Part shown: in pieces, positions 34,710 to 43,769 of the stretch
Layout of the letters: each line of letters starts with the position of its first letter
Position numbering within the stretch: position 1 is the first letter of the stretch
Assembly: GCA_963798655.1 (NCBI GenBank)
Contig: CAWCUH010000001.1
Span: forward strand, 434,001 to 498,000
Source: CAVSMC01 sp963798655
GTDB taxonomy: Bacteria; Pseudomonadota; Gammaproteobacteria; Burkholderiales; Casimicrobiaceae
Direction of reading: 5' to 3'
DNA length: 64,000 nt
The notes under the pieces: model-generated
What the model was told of the DNA's origin: nothing
The model's input: the letters and a program-made list of their open reading frames with translations, nothing else
Database searches by the model: none
Position numbers and translations under genes: made by a program

Positions 34710-35999
34710 TCAGCCGAGAAAGCGATGCGGGATCCAGGCGGCGAGGTCGGGCAGGAACATGACGGCGATCAGCACCGCGACCTCGGCGGCGATGAATGCC
34801 CAGCAGTAGCGAATCGTCTCGTTGTACTTGCAGCCCGCGATGCTCGTCGCGACGAACAGCAGCACCGCGACCGGCGGCGTCGTCGAGCCGATCTGCGTCG
34901 TCATCACCATCAGCAGGCCCAGCTGGAACTCGTCGATGCCGAAACTGCGGCCGATCACGACGGCGACCGGGATCATGATGATCAGGATCGCCATCGAGTC
35001 GACGAACATCGTCAGCACCAGCATGATCGTCATCAGCAGCGCGAGCACGCCGAGCTTTGCGCCGGTGACATGGGTGATCGCCGCGAGCACCGTGTCGTTG
35101 AAGTTCAGGTACGACAGCAGCCAGCCGAGCGCGCCGGCGACGCCGATGATGCCGGACACCATCGCCGTGGTGATCGCGGCGCGCACGAAGATGCGCGGCA
35201 GATCGCGCAGCGTGAGCTTGCGGTAGACGAAAAAGCCGACGATGAAGCCGTAGAAGCATGCGACGACGCCGGCTTCGGTCGCGGTAAAGGCGCCGCTCAG
35301 GATGCCGCCGACGACGATCACGGGCGCGAGCAGTGCCGGCCACACCGAAAGCAGCGCACCCGTGACGCGGCCGAGCGCGAAGCGGCCGCTGGTGCGCCGC
35401 AGCTCCGGATACGCCGGCAGCCGCGAATGCACGTAGATGACGATCATCAGGCCGACGCCGATCAGCACGCCGGGCACGATGCCGCCGAGGAACAGCCCGC
35501 CGATCGACACGTTCGCCATCGAGCCGTAGACGATCATCGTCATGCTTGGCGGAATGATCGCGCCGATCGTGCCGGCGCACGCGACGAGCGCCGCCGCGAA
35601 GCCCGGCTTGTAGCCCTGGTCCTTCATCGCCGGCACGAGGATCGATCCGATGGCCGACGTATCGGCGACCGACGATCCGGACACGCCGGCGAACACCATG
35701 CTCGAAACGACCGATGCGTGGCCGAGGCCGCCGCGCCAGTGGCCGACGACGGTCTCCGCGAACTCGACGAGCTTCTTCGAGATGCCGCCGGCCGAGATCA
35801 GCTCGCCGGCCAGGATGAAATACGGCAGTGCGAGCAGGCTGAAGTTGTCGAGCATCGCGAACATCTTCTGCGGGAACAGCGCCGGCACCAGCGCCGGCGT
35901 CGCGAGGATGCCTGCGAGGCCGACGATGCCCATGACGAGCAGGATCGGCACGCCGAGCGTGATCAGCGCGAGCAGCAGGATCGACAGGACGACGAGCAT
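34710..35999 (-). CDS. TRAP transporter large permease (DctM type)
   Basis: The 429-residue membrane protein has about twelve helices and DctM signatures: LALPYFILAGELISAGGISK, the VVSSMVFAGVSGSSVADTSA segment, and GTIGAIIPPSMTMIVYG. It forms the sodium-driven transport channel with DctQ. The ATG at 35999 overlaps the dctQ stop as ATGA. The substrate is likely an organic or sugar acid, as usual for TRAP systems, which fits the nearby GntR regulator and SDR. Confidence 0.94.
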   Translation of the reverse strand: MLVVLSILLLALITLGVPILLVMGIVGLAGILATPALVPALFPQKMFAMLDNFSLLALPYFILAGELISAGGISKKLVEFAETVVGHWRGGLGHASVVSSMVFAGVSGSSVADTSAIGSILVPAMKDQGYKPGFAAALVACAGTIGAIIPPSMTMIVYGSMANVSIGGLFLGGIVPGVLIGVGLMIVIYVHSRLPAYPELRRTSGRFALGRVTGALLSVWPALLAPVIVVGGILSGAFTATEAGVVACFYGFIVGFFVYRKLTLRDLPRIFVRAAITTAMVSGIIGVAGALGWLLSYLNFNDTVLAAITHVTGAKLGVLALLMTIMLVLTMFVDSMAILIIMIPVAVVIGRSFGIDEFQLGLLMVMTTQIGSTTPPVAVLLFVATSIAGCKYNETIRYCWAFIAAEVAVLIAVMFLPDLAAWIPHRFLG

Positions 36000-36496
36000 C
36001 AGTGCGCGCCGAGGTCGGACGGCGGCGGCTCGTGCCAGCCGGCGTACGTGGCCAGCCGCCGCGCGGCGACCAGCACGAGGTACGCGCTGCCGATGACGAG
36101 CCCGCTGTAGACGTAGTGCATCGGCAACCCGAGGCCCGGGCTTTCCTGGTTGCGCGCGATGCCCATGATGACGAGCGTGTAGCGCCCGATCGCAAGGCCG
36201 AGCAGGAGCCACAGCAGCTCGGTCATCACGCCGACGGCGGTTTGCGCCTTCGGCGGGATGTAGCGCAGCAGCATGTCCATGCCGAGGTGCGCGCCGCGCC
36301 GGTACGCGACCGGGATCGCGAGCATCACGAGCCAGATGTGCCCGAACTTCTGGAACTCCTCGCTCCACGACAGCGGAAGCCCGAGCACGAAGCGGTTGAA
36401 CACCTGCATGCCGCCGACGATCGTGAAGACGAGGAAGATCGCGAACAGCGCAAACTCCACCGCGCGGTCGATCGCCGCGAACAGGCGCGCAAGCAT
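35999..36496 (-). CDS. TRAP transporter small permease (DctQ type)
   Basis: The 165-residue protein has four helices and the DctQ motif region QVFNRFVLGLPLSWSEEFQ followed by FGHIWLVMLAIPVAYRRGAH. It couples the binding protein to the DctM channel. It lies 53 bases downstream of the binding-protein gene and overlaps dctM by four bases. Confidence 0.92.
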   Translation of the reverse strand: MLARLFAAIDRAVEFALFAIFLVFTIVGGMQVFNRFVLGLPLSWSEEFQKFGHIWLVMLAIPVAYRRGAHLGMDMLLRYIPPKAQTAVGVMTELLWLLLGLAIGRYTLVIMGIARNQESPGLGLPMHYVYSGLVIGSAYLVLVAARRLATYAGWHEPPPSDLGAH

Positions 36497-36549
36497 GTCG
36501 AGGACGTTCTACGGAAACGTCGCGGCGGCGCGCGCCGCCGCGACAATCG

Positions 36550-37554
36550 CTATTTCGTGTCGCGGATCAGCTTCAGCAGATCTTCCGCCCCGAGCGATTT
36601 CGCGAGCTGGTCCTGCAGCGGAATCGCGGCAGTGACGAACGGCGTCTTGTCGATCGGGTTGATGATCATGCCCTTTTCCTTCAGCTTCTCGAGCGACTCG
36701 CGGTCGCGCTGCACCGACAGGTTGCGATTGACGTCCTGTGCGAGCTTCGCCGCGGCGGCGACCACCGCTTTCTCCTTGTCGGTATAGCCATCCCATTCCT
36801 TTTTCGAGATCACCGTCACCGTCGGCCCGAACAGGTGGCCGGTCAGCGTGACGTACTTCGCCACCTCGTAGTACTTGCCGGTGTAGGCGACGGCCGACGA
36901 GTGTTCGAAGCCGTCGATCACGCCGGTCTGCAGCGCGGTGTAGACCTCGCCGAACGCCATCGGCGTCGCGTTCGCGCCCATCGCATTGAGAGCGGCGACA
37001 TACGTCGGCGTCTGGATCGTGCGGATCTTCAGGCCCTTCAGATCGGCGGCCGTCTTCACTTCCTTCTTGGTCGTGATCACGTTGCGGTAGCCCCAGCTGT
37101 CCTGCCAGCCGAGCACCTTGAGGCCGAGCTTTTCGTATTCGGCCGCGAGCGTCTTGCCGACCGGTCCGTCGAGCGCGCGGTGCGCATGCTCGTAGTCGCG
37201 CCACAGGAACGGCAGGTCGCAGACGCCCATCCGCTTGAGGAAGTTGTTGTGGATCGCCGTGCCGCCGACGTGGATCGTCGCGCCCGCGCCGAGCTGCATG
37301 CCTTCGACGACGGCGCGCTCCTCGCCGAGCGCGTTGGCCGGATAGACGCGCGCTTCGAGCGTGTCCGAGTTGTCGTTGATGTAGTGGGCGATGATCCACG
37401 CCACCATGTGGTTGTCGTTGCCGACGTCGGCGGCGGTCGCATGCGAAATCTTCACCTGCTTCTTCGCCTGCGCGCCGGCGAGCGGCGCGCTGCAGGCGAG
37501 CGCAATCGACGTGACGCACAGCGCGAGCATGCGCACCAAGGATTTCCGATTCAT
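36550..37554 (-). CDS. TRAP transporter periplasmic substrate-binding protein (DctP type)
   Basis: The 334-residue protein has a signal peptide (MNRKSLVRMLALCVTSIALA, ending about AGAQA) and a DctP fold: VKISHATAADVGNDNHMVAW, then LKIRTIQTPTYVAALNAMGA (ligand arginine region) and FGEVYTALQTGVIDGFE. The ATG at 37554 follows a strong AAGGAGGAG site. It is the first gene of the TRAP operon, 43 bases after the GntR gene on the same strand. The ligand is probably a carboxylate, because the family uses an arginine to hold it. Confidence 0.93.
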   Translation of the reverse strand: MNRKSLVRMLALCVTSIALACSAPLAGAQAKKQVKISHATAADVGNDNHMVAWIIAHYINDNSDTLEARVYPANALGEERAVVEGMQLGAGATIHVGGTAIHNNFLKRMGVCDLPFLWRDYEHAHRALDGPVGKTLAAEYEKLGLKVLGWQDSWGYRNVITTKKEVKTAADLKGLKIRTIQTPTYVAALNAMGANATPMAFGEVYTALQTGVIDGFEHSSAVAYTGKYYEVAKYVTLTGHLFGPTVTVISKKEWDGYTDKEKAVVAAAAKLAQDVNRNLSVQRDRESLEKLKEKGMIINPIDKTPFVTAAIPLQDQLAKSLGAEDLLKLIRDTK

Positions 37555-37597
37555 TGACACTCCTCCTTCGAAGTCGGCGCTCGGTCGCGCCGTGGGT

Positions 37598-38443
37598 TCA
37601 CCTTCGTCGCGGTGCGCGTCCGGCCGCCTTCTGCCTGGGCGGCGGCGGAAATCCCCGCGGATACTTGTCGTACGCAGGCGCCAGGTCGCGCGCCGTGCCG
37701 GCGAGCAGCGTTCGCATCGCCGTCTCGGCGCCGTCGGCGTCGCGGCGGTGGATCGCCGCAACGACGGCGTGATGCTCGGCCAGCGAGAAATCGCTGCGCT
37801 CCCGCGCGCTGCTCGCGATGCGCACGCAGAGCAGCAGTGCGGTGCGGATTGCGCCGGCGAAGCGTATCAGCATCCGGTTGCCGGTGGCGGCGATGATTCG
37901 CTCGTGCAGCGTGAGGTCGTGCGCGCAGCACGCCTCGAAGTCGTGCGGCGTCGATTCAGCCATGCCGCGGTAAGCCGCCTCGATCTCGAAGATCTGCGCC
38001 GGCGTTGCCCGAGCGGCCGCGAGCCGGGCGGCGGCCGGCTCGACGATCATCCGCACGTCGAGCAGGTCCATGAAAAAGGTAGGGTCGGGCGGCGCGACCG
38101 CGAGCCAGCGCAGCACGTCGTCATCGAGGATGTTCCACTGCGTGCGCGGATTGACGATCGTTCCGCGACGCGTGCGGGCGTCGACGAGGCCCTTCTGTGC
38201 CAGCGTGCGCAGTCCCTCGCGCAGCGACGGGCGGCTGATGCCCATCTGTCGCGACAACTCGGCCTCGGTGGGGAGCAGCGCGCCGGCAGCGAGCGCGCCC
38301 GACACGATCTTCGCTCCGATCACATCGACGACGCGCGTCGACTTGCGGCCGCGCGCCGCGATGGCGACCCCGGGGCGCGGCGCGAGCGCACAGTCGAAGC
38401 GGGAGGTCGCAGAACCGGGGTGGCCATGATTTGTCGGACACAT
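37598..38443 (-). CDS. GntR family regulator with FCD domain (FadR type)
   Basis: The 281-residue regulator has a winged helix at about 40-105 (LLPTEAELSRQMGISRPSLR, EGLRTLAQKGLVDARTRRGT) and an all-helical FCD ligand domain after it (LDVRMIVEPAAARLAAARAT, DLTLHERIIAATGN). FCD domains bind carboxylates, often sugar acids, with a metal ion. It is divergent from the SDR gene and precedes the TRAP genes, so it probably controls both. Start is ATG at 38443; a GTG two codons upstream (38449) is possible. The first 35 residues are unlike the family. Confidence 0.9.
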   Translation of the reverse strand: MCPTNHGHPGSATSRFDCALAPRPGVAIAARGRKSTRVVDVIGAKIVSGALAAGALLPTEAELSRQMGISRPSLREGLRTLAQKGLVDARTRRGTIVNPRTQWNILDDDVLRWLAVAPPDPTFFMDLLDVRMIVEPAAARLAAARATPAQIFEIEAAYRGMAESTPHDFEACCAHDLTLHERIIAATGNRMLIRFAGAIRTALLLCVRIASSARERSDFSLAEHHAVVAAIHRRDADGAETAMRTLLAGTARDLAPAYDKYPRGFPPPPRQKAAGRAPRRR

Positions 38444-38465
38444 TGCCACCAGCGTCTGACATAAT
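38432..38465 (+). promoter_or_regulatory. Possible operator (TGTCGGACA) and SDR -10 box (CATAAT)
   Basis: TGTC and GACA form a near-perfect inverted repeat at 38432-38440, overlapping the first codons of the GntR gene. CATAAT at 38460-38465 is placed to serve the SDR gene. Control by the GntR protein is inferred from position. Confidence 0.4.
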
Positions 38466-38533
38466 CAAGACTTTTCCCCGGGTGCTGCGGGCGCGCAAAA
38501 GCCGTCGCGCGGCGCCGACCGACGGAGCCACCG

Positions 38534-39298
38534 ATGATTCCCGATCTGAAGAGCAAGTGTGTGCTGATCACCGGCGCATCGACCGGTATCGGCGCCGCGG
38601 CCGCCCGCGCGTTCGCCCGCGCCGGCGCCAACGTCGCCGTCCATTACAACGCGAGCCGCGACGCCGCCGAGAGCGTTGCAGCCGACGTCCGCGCGGCCGG
38701 CGTCAAGGCGGCACTCGTTGCCGGCGACGTCACGCGCGAGGAGGACGTGAAGCGCATCGTCGCCGACACGCTGGGCGCGCTCGGCCGGATCGACGTGCTG
38801 ATCAACAACGCCGGCGGCATGCTCGGCCGGGTCAAGATCGAGGACTACACCGTCGAGCACATCCAGCGCGTGCTGGCGCTGAACGTCGTCCAGATCGCCG
38901 TGTTCATGCGCGAAGTGATCCCGCTCATGCGCCGACAGAAATCGGGCAACGTGATCAACGTCACGTCGATCGCCGCGCGCCACGGCGGCGGCGGTGGCGC
39001 CATTCTTTACGCCGGCGCGAAAGGGTTCGTCTCGACGGTGACGCATGGGTGGGCGAAGGAAGTCGCCGCCGACGGCATTCGCGTCAACGCGGTGTCGCCG
39101 GGTGTGATCACGACGCCGTTCCACGATCGCTATTCGACGGCGCAACAGCTCGCCGCGATGCAGGCGACGATCCCGATGAACCGGCTCGGCAGCGCCGACG
39201 AATGCGCCGGAACGTTCCTTTACCTCGCGTCGGACGCGATGTCCGGTTATGTCACCGGGCAGGTGATCGAGGTGAACGGCGGTCAGTACATGCCGTAG
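38534..39298 (+). CDS. Short-chain dehydrogenase/reductase (SDR)
   Basis: The 254-residue enzyme has the classical SDR pattern: cofactor motif LITGASTGIGAAAARAFARA, structural NNAGG near 97, catalytic serine in NVTSIAARHG, the YAGAK tyrosine-lysine pair, and the C-terminal SGYVTGQVIEVNGGQYMP. It is probably an NAD(P)-dependent alcohol or sugar-acid dehydrogenase. It is divergent from the GntR regulator and TRAP genes, so its substrate may be what the TRAP system imports. The exact reaction is unknown. Confidence 0.92.
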   Translation: MIPDLKSKCVLITGASTGIGAAAARAFARAGANVAVHYNASRDAAESVAADVRAAGVKAALVAGDVTREEDVKRIVADTLGALGRIDVLINNAGGMLGRVKIEDYTVEHIQRVLALNVVQIAVFMREVIPLMRRQKSGNVINVTSIAARHGGGGGAILYAGAKGFVSTVTHGWAKEVAADGIRVNAVSPGVITTPFHDRYSTAQQLAAMQATIPMNRLGSADECAGTFLYLASDAMSGYVTGQVIEVNGGQYMP

Positions 39299-39365
39299 GG
39301 AAAACGTTCGATGGCGATGCGCCGCGCTTGGCGGCCGCCGGTTGGCGGCCGCAGCGCGCCGCTGT
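39296..39365 (+). repeat. Stop-associated hairpin element, copy 2 (between convergent genes)
   Basis: It starts at the SDR stop codon and ends against the stop of the convergent dehalogenase gene. The hairpin at 39323-39358 has CGCGCT paired with AGCGCG, a TG bulge, and a 9-bp inner stem GCGGCCGCC/GGCGGCCGC with a GGTT loop. The outer stem and bulge match copy 1 at 23194-23256; the inner stem differs but still pairs. Confidence 0.65.
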
Positions 39366-40055
39366 CTACAGCAGCGATGGCAGCTGAGCCAGCGTCGTGA
39401 GAACGCGATCCGGCGGCGGTGCATGCCGCTCGATCGGCGCACGCGCGCGGTTGATCCAGAAAACGGTGAAGCCGAACGCCTTGGCGCCGGCCGCGTCCCA
39501 GCCGTTGGACGACACGAAACCGATGCGCGCGGGCGCGACGCCCAGTCGATCGACGGCGAGCTGATAGACGCGCGGGTCGGGCTTGTAGACGCCGACGTCG
39601 TCGACCGACATCACGCCGTCGAGATGCTCGGCCAGGCCGGATGCGCGAACCAGCGGCTCGAGCATCGCCAGCGTGCCGTTCGACAGGATCCAGCGCGGCT
39701 TCGGCGCGAGCGCCGCGAGCGCGGCCGGCACATCGGGAAACGGCGCGAGCGCGAGGTACGCGTTCGCGAGCAGCGTGCGCTGCTCGTCCGGCATCGCGAT
39801 CGCGAGCGATTCGAGCGCGTAGTCGAGCGCACGCGCGGTCAATTCGGCGAAATCCTCGCGCCGGTAATGCTCGCTCGCCATCAGGCTCGACCACCACGTG
39901 TACTCGAGCTGCTTCGTGCGCCACAGCACAGCGATCGCGCCACCGCGCCGGGGCGCGAGCGTCTCGGCGAGCGCGAACACGGATTGGACATCGAACAGCG
40001 TTCCGTACGCGTCGAACACGAAAGCATCAATCGAAAGCGCAGTGCGCGGCGTCAT
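39366..40055 (-). CDS. Haloacid dehalogenase type II (HAD superfamily)
   Basis: The 229-residue protein begins IDAFVFDAYGTLFDVQSVFA with the nucleophile aspartate of HAD enzymes. It continues with the type II dehalogenase features: LWRTKQLEYTWWSSLM, ILSNGTLAMLE, KPDPRVYQLAVDRLGV and FVSSNGWDAAGAKAFGF. Relatives hydrolyse (S)-2-haloacids to hydroxyacids, though many in genomes have unknown substrates. The ATG at 40055 (MTPRTALSIDAFVFD) was chosen over an upstream start. It lies just downstream of the tRNA-Val terminator. Confidence 0.9.
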   Translation of the reverse strand: MTPRTALSIDAFVFDAYGTLFDVQSVFALAETLAPRRGGAIAVLWRTKQLEYTWWSSLMASEHYRREDFAELTARALDYALESLAIAMPDEQRTLLANAYLALAPFPDVPAALAALAPKPRWILSNGTLAMLEPLVRASGLAEHLDGVMSVDDVGVYKPDPRVYQLAVDRLGVAPARIGFVSSNGWDAAGAKAFGFTVFWINRARAPIERHAPPPDRVLTTLAQLPSLL

Positions 40056-40110
40056 CGCAAATCTCGCATTCGCATCGCTTCGCGGCAAGGCGGTGCACGC
40101 GCTGCGACAC

Positions 40111-40145
40111 AAAAAAAGAGGGGTTACACTCGCGCGTAACCCCTT
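40111..40145 (-). terminator. Rho-independent terminator after tRNA-Val
   Basis: On the minus strand AGGGGTTAC and GTAACCCCT form a 9-bp stem, followed by a run of T. It begins about ten bases past the tRNA 3' end. Confidence 0.93.
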
Positions 40146-40153
40146 GGTTCATT

Positions 40154-40228
40154 TGGTGGGCGATACTGGGTTCGAACCAGTGACCCCTGCCGTGTGAAGG
40201 CAGTGCTCTACCGCTGAGCTAACCGCCC
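40154..40228 (-). tRNA. tRNA-Val (anticodon CAC)
   Basis: The minus strand folds as a cloverleaf: acceptor GGGCGGT/ATCGCCC, D-arm GCTCAGCGGTAGAGC, anticodon loop TTCACAC giving CAC, T-loop TTCGAAC, and an encoded CCA. It decodes GTG. Confidence 0.97.
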
Positions 40229-40549
40229 CGCGAACCCAGACAGGAGCCGCGATTTAATCATGGGGCGGCGAGGGGGGTCAAACCGGACAGCACTGTTTGT
40301 CTATGCCTGTCCAGGACACCGCAGCCTTCTGGCGGTCATTGAAAAGGGCGCTGGGCGGGCCGGGTTATGCAGCCGTCGCCGTAAGCGCCTGCGACGGCGG
40401 CGCTTTTGCCGGCCGGGCGGGTCGGCGGGCCGCTCGCGGCCGTCATCAAAGTTTGATCGCTGTCCTGCTCAAACGGCCGGTCCGACCTCGAAACCCGGCT
40501 CGCGCAGGCGGTCCGCTAGAATGACCTCTTTTCGCGTTCCCTCCAGGCT
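40229..40549 (+). other. 321-base gap between tRNA-Val and gltX
   Basis: It contains the tRNA-Val promoter, a hairpin (AAGCGCC/GGCGCTTTT, 40383-40407) that could end plus-strand transcription, and a TAGAAT -10 candidate for gltX at 40517-40522. A 75-codon open frame at 40297 has no ribosome site and no recognisable protein, so I leave it out. Confidence 0.5.
40252..40281 (-). promoter_or_regulatory. Probable promoter of tRNA-Val
   Basis: On the minus strand TTGACC (40281-40276) and TTAAAT (40257-40252) are 18 bases apart, upstream of the tRNA. Confidence 0.5.
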
Positions 40550-41950
40550 GTGATCGATCCCGACGTGCGCGTGCGCACCCGTTTCGCGCCGAGTCCCACC
40601 GGCTTCATTCATCTCGGCAACATCCGCTCGGCGTTGTTTCCGTGGGCGTTCGCGCGCCGCCATCGGGGCAGCTTCATCCTTCGCATCGAGGACACCGACA
40701 CCGTGCGCTCGACGCCCGAAGCGGTCGACGCGATTCTCGGCGCCATGGACTGGCTCGGGCTCGACTACGACGAGGGCCCGTACTACCAGATGCAGCGAAT
40801 GGACCGCTACCGCGCGGTTCTCGACGACATGGTGGAGCGCGGGCTCGCCTATCGCTGCTACACGACGCTCGAGGAGCTCGATCAGTTGCGCGCCGAGCAG
40901 ATGGCGCGCGGCGAGAAGCCCCGCTACGACGGTCGCTGGCGGCCGGAGAACGCGCTCGGGATGAACCCGCCGCCCGGCGTCGCGCCGGTGATCCGTTTCA
41001 AGAACCCGGTGTCCGGCAGCGTCGTCTGGCAGGACGCCGTCAAGGGCAGGATCGAGATCGACAACTCCGAGCTCGACGATCTGGTCATCGCGCGCGCCGA
41101 CGGCACGCCGACGTACAACTTCTGCGTCGTCGTCGACGACCTCGACATGCAGATCACGCACGTGATCCGCGGCGACGATCATGTCAACAACACGCCGCGG
41201 CAGATCAACATCATCGAGGCGCTCGGCGCCGAGACGCCGGTCTTCGCGCATCTGCCGACCGTGCTCACGCCGGACGGCGAGAAGCTCTCGAAGCGCCACG
41301 GCGCCAAAGGCGTGCTGCAGTACCGCGACGAGGGCTATCTGCCGGAAGCCGTCGTCAATTACCTCGCGCGACTCGGCTGGTCGCACGGCGACAGCGAGAT
41401 CTTCGGTCGCGCCGAGCTGATCGAATGGTTCGACCTCGAGGGATTGTCGTCGTCGCCGGGCCGCTTCGATCCGGACAAGCTGCACTGGGTGAACCAGGAG
41501 CACCTGAAGCGGCTCTCCGAAGACGCGCTCGGCAAGCGCCTCGACCCGTATCTGCGCGCCGCCGGCATCGACGTCGACGGCGGCCCGGCACCCGGCGCCG
41601 TCGCCATGCTGCTGCGCGAGCGCGTCGCGACGCTCGCCGAGATGGCGGAGGCGGCGCGCTATTTCTACCAGGCGCCGAACGGCGCGGCGGGCGCTCCGCT
41701 CGACGACGCGGTGCGCGCGGCGCTTTTGCATCTGCACAGCGAGTTCGAGCGCATCGACTGGACGCGCGAGGCGATCCACGCGGCGATTCGCGAGACGGCG
41801 AAGAAGAACAGCGTGAAGCCGCCGCAGGTGATGATGGCGCTTCGTGCGCTCGTCACCGGTCAGACGCAGACGCCGGCGATCGACGCGGTCGTCGCCCTCG
41901 TCGGACGCGAGCGAACGCGTGCGCGAATCGGGGCGGGATTGCAACTCTAA
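40550..41950 (+). CDS. gltX: Glutamyl-tRNA synthetase GltX
   Basis: The 466-residue class I synthetase starts at GTG and has the HIGH-type motif in RFAPSPTGFIHLGNIRSALF, the RIEDTD segment, the catalytic loop VIRGDDHVNNTPRQ, and KLSKRHGAKGV near 245. It charges tRNA-Glu (one such tRNA is at 63121). Length is normal for the family. It stands alone between the tRNA-Val unit and pyrG. Confidence 0.96.
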   Translation: MIDPDVRVRTRFAPSPTGFIHLGNIRSALFPWAFARRHRGSFILRIEDTDTVRSTPEAVDAILGAMDWLGLDYDEGPYYQMQRMDRYRAVLDDMVERGLAYRCYTTLEELDQLRAEQMARGEKPRYDGRWRPENALGMNPPPGVAPVIRFKNPVSGSVVWQDAVKGRIEIDNSELDDLVIARADGTPTYNFCVVVDDLDMQITHVIRGDDHVNNTPRQINIIEALGAETPVFAHLPTVLTPDGEKLSKRHGAKGVLQYRDEGYLPEAVVNYLARLGWSHGDSEIFGRAELIEWFDLEGLSSSPGRFDPDKLHWVNQEHLKRLSEDALGKRLDPYLRAAGIDVDGGPAPGAVAMLLRERVATLAEMAEAARYFYQAPNGAAGAPLDDAVRAALLHLHSEFERIDWTREAIHAAIRETAKKNSVKPPQVMMALRALVTGQTQTPAIDAVVALVGRERTRARIGAGLQL

Positions 41951-42030
41951 CGCACGCGCGCGCGCGTGTCTCGCTTGGTCGGCGCAGCGGGTTCCGGTAA
42001 AATAACAATTTCCGGAGAACCGGGTCCGCC

Positions 42031-43717
42031 ATGCCCAAGTTCGTGTTCGTCACCGGCGGTGTCGTTTCCTCGCTGGGCAAGGGAATCGCCGCCGCGTCGC
42101 TCGCTGCAATCCTCGCTTCCCGCGGCGTCAAAGTCACCAACCTCAAGCTCGATCCCTACATCAACGTCGATCCTGGAACGATGAGTCCGTTCCAGCACGG
42201 CGAGGTGTTCGTCACCGAGGACGGCGCCGAGACGGACCTCGACCTCGGTCACTACGAGCGGTTCGTCGACGTGAAGATGGGCCGGCGCAACAACTTCACC
42301 ACCGGCCAGATCTACGAGAGCGTGATCCGCAAGGAGCGCCGCGGCGATTACCTCGGCGGCACCGTGCAGGTGATTCCCCACATCACCGACGAGATAAAAA
42401 ACTGGATCATGGCGGCCGCCGGCGACGCCGAGGTGCTCGTCGTCGAGGTCGGCGGCACCGTCGGCGACATCGAGTCGCTGCCGTTCCTCGAGGCAATTCG
42501 GCAGATGGGCATCACGCTCGGCCGCGACAACGTCTGCTACATCCACCTGACGCTGGTGCCCTTCATCCCGTCGGCCGGCGAGATGAAGACCAAGCCGACG
42601 CAGCACTCGGTGAAGGAGCTGCGCGAGATCGGCATCCAGCCCGACATCGTGCTGTGCCGCGCCGACCGGCCGATCTCCGACAGCGACCGGCGCAAGATCG
42701 CGCTGTTCACCAACGTCACGCCCGACGCCGTCATCCCGGCGCTCGATGCCGACTCGATCTACAAGATCCCGGGCGCGCTGTCCTCGGAGGGCCTCGACGA
42801 CATCGTCTGCCGCAAGCTCGGCATCTCGCCGCCGCCCGCCGAGCTGTCGACGTGGCGCGCGCTGGTCGACGCGCTCGAGCATCCCGAGCACGGCGTGCAC
42901 ATCGCGATGGTCGGCAAGTACGTCGACCTGACCGAATCGTACAAGTCGCTGTCCGAGGCGCTGACGCACGCCGGCATCCACACGAGAGAGCAAGGTGCAC
43001 ATCCACTACGTCGACTCGGAGGCGATCGAGCGCGACGGCGTCGACGCGCTGCGCGGCATGGACGCCGTGCTCGTGCCCGGCGGATTCGGCAAGCGCGGCG
43101 TCGAAGGCAAGATCAAGGCGATCCAATACGCGCGCGAGAACGGCGTGCCCTATCTCGGCATCTGTCTCGGCATGCAGCTCGCGCTGATCGAATACGCGCG
43201 GCACAAGGCCGGGCTCGCAGGGGCGAACAGCACCGAGTTCGATCCCGACACGCCGCATCCGGTCGTCGCGCTGATCACCGAATGGCAGAACCGCGACGGA
43301 TCGGTCGAACGGCGCACGGCAAGCTCCGACATGGGCGGCACGATGCGCCTCGGCGCACAGCCGTGCGATGTCGTTGCGGGGTCGCTCGCGCACCGCATCT
43401 ATGGCGCGACGACAGTCTCCGAGCGTCACCGGCATCGCTACGAGGTCAACAATCACTACCTGCCGCGAATCCAGGCGGCCGGCCTGGTCGTCGGCGCGAA
43501 AGCGAAGAGCGAGCGTGCCGGCGATCTCGTCGAGATGATCGAGCTGCCGCAGCATCCGTGGTTCTTCGGCTGCCAGTTCCACCCGGAGTTCACGTCCAAT
43601 CCGCGACGCGGCCACCCGCTCTTCCTCGGCTTCATCCGCGCGGCGCTCGACGCGCAGCGGCGCGCGCGCGAGTCGGGGTCGACGGCGGCGGTCGCCGAGC
43701 TCGTCGCGTCGATCTGA
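42031..43717 (+). CDS. pyrG: CTP synthase PyrG, reading frame broken by one extra base near 42988
   Basis: Codons from 42031 encode the amidoligase domain (FVTGGVVSSLGKGIAAASLA, LKLDPYINVDPGTMSPFQHG, GDIESLPFLEAIRQMG) up to ALTHAGIHTR near 42987. The frame then goes wrong and would end at 43773 in nonsense. In the next frame the homology resumes at once with SKVHIHYVDSEAIERDG and runs through the glutaminase domain (LVPGGFGKRGVEGKI, nucleophile cysteine in LGICLGMQLALIEY, and FHPEF near the end) to TGA at 43715-43717. Deleting one base near 42988 gives a continuous product of about 561 residues, close to the family length. PyrG makes CTP from UTP and glutamine and is normally essential, so a sequencing error is a likely cause. 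Confidence 0.93.
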
Positions 43718-43769
43718 CGGCGATGGATCGACGCGGCGCCGCCGGAGCGATCGCCGCCGGGGCCGGTCG

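Noticed and set aside
40297..40524. 75-codon open frame before gltX
   Set aside because: No ribosome site, low complexity, and it overlaps a probable hairpin and promoter.
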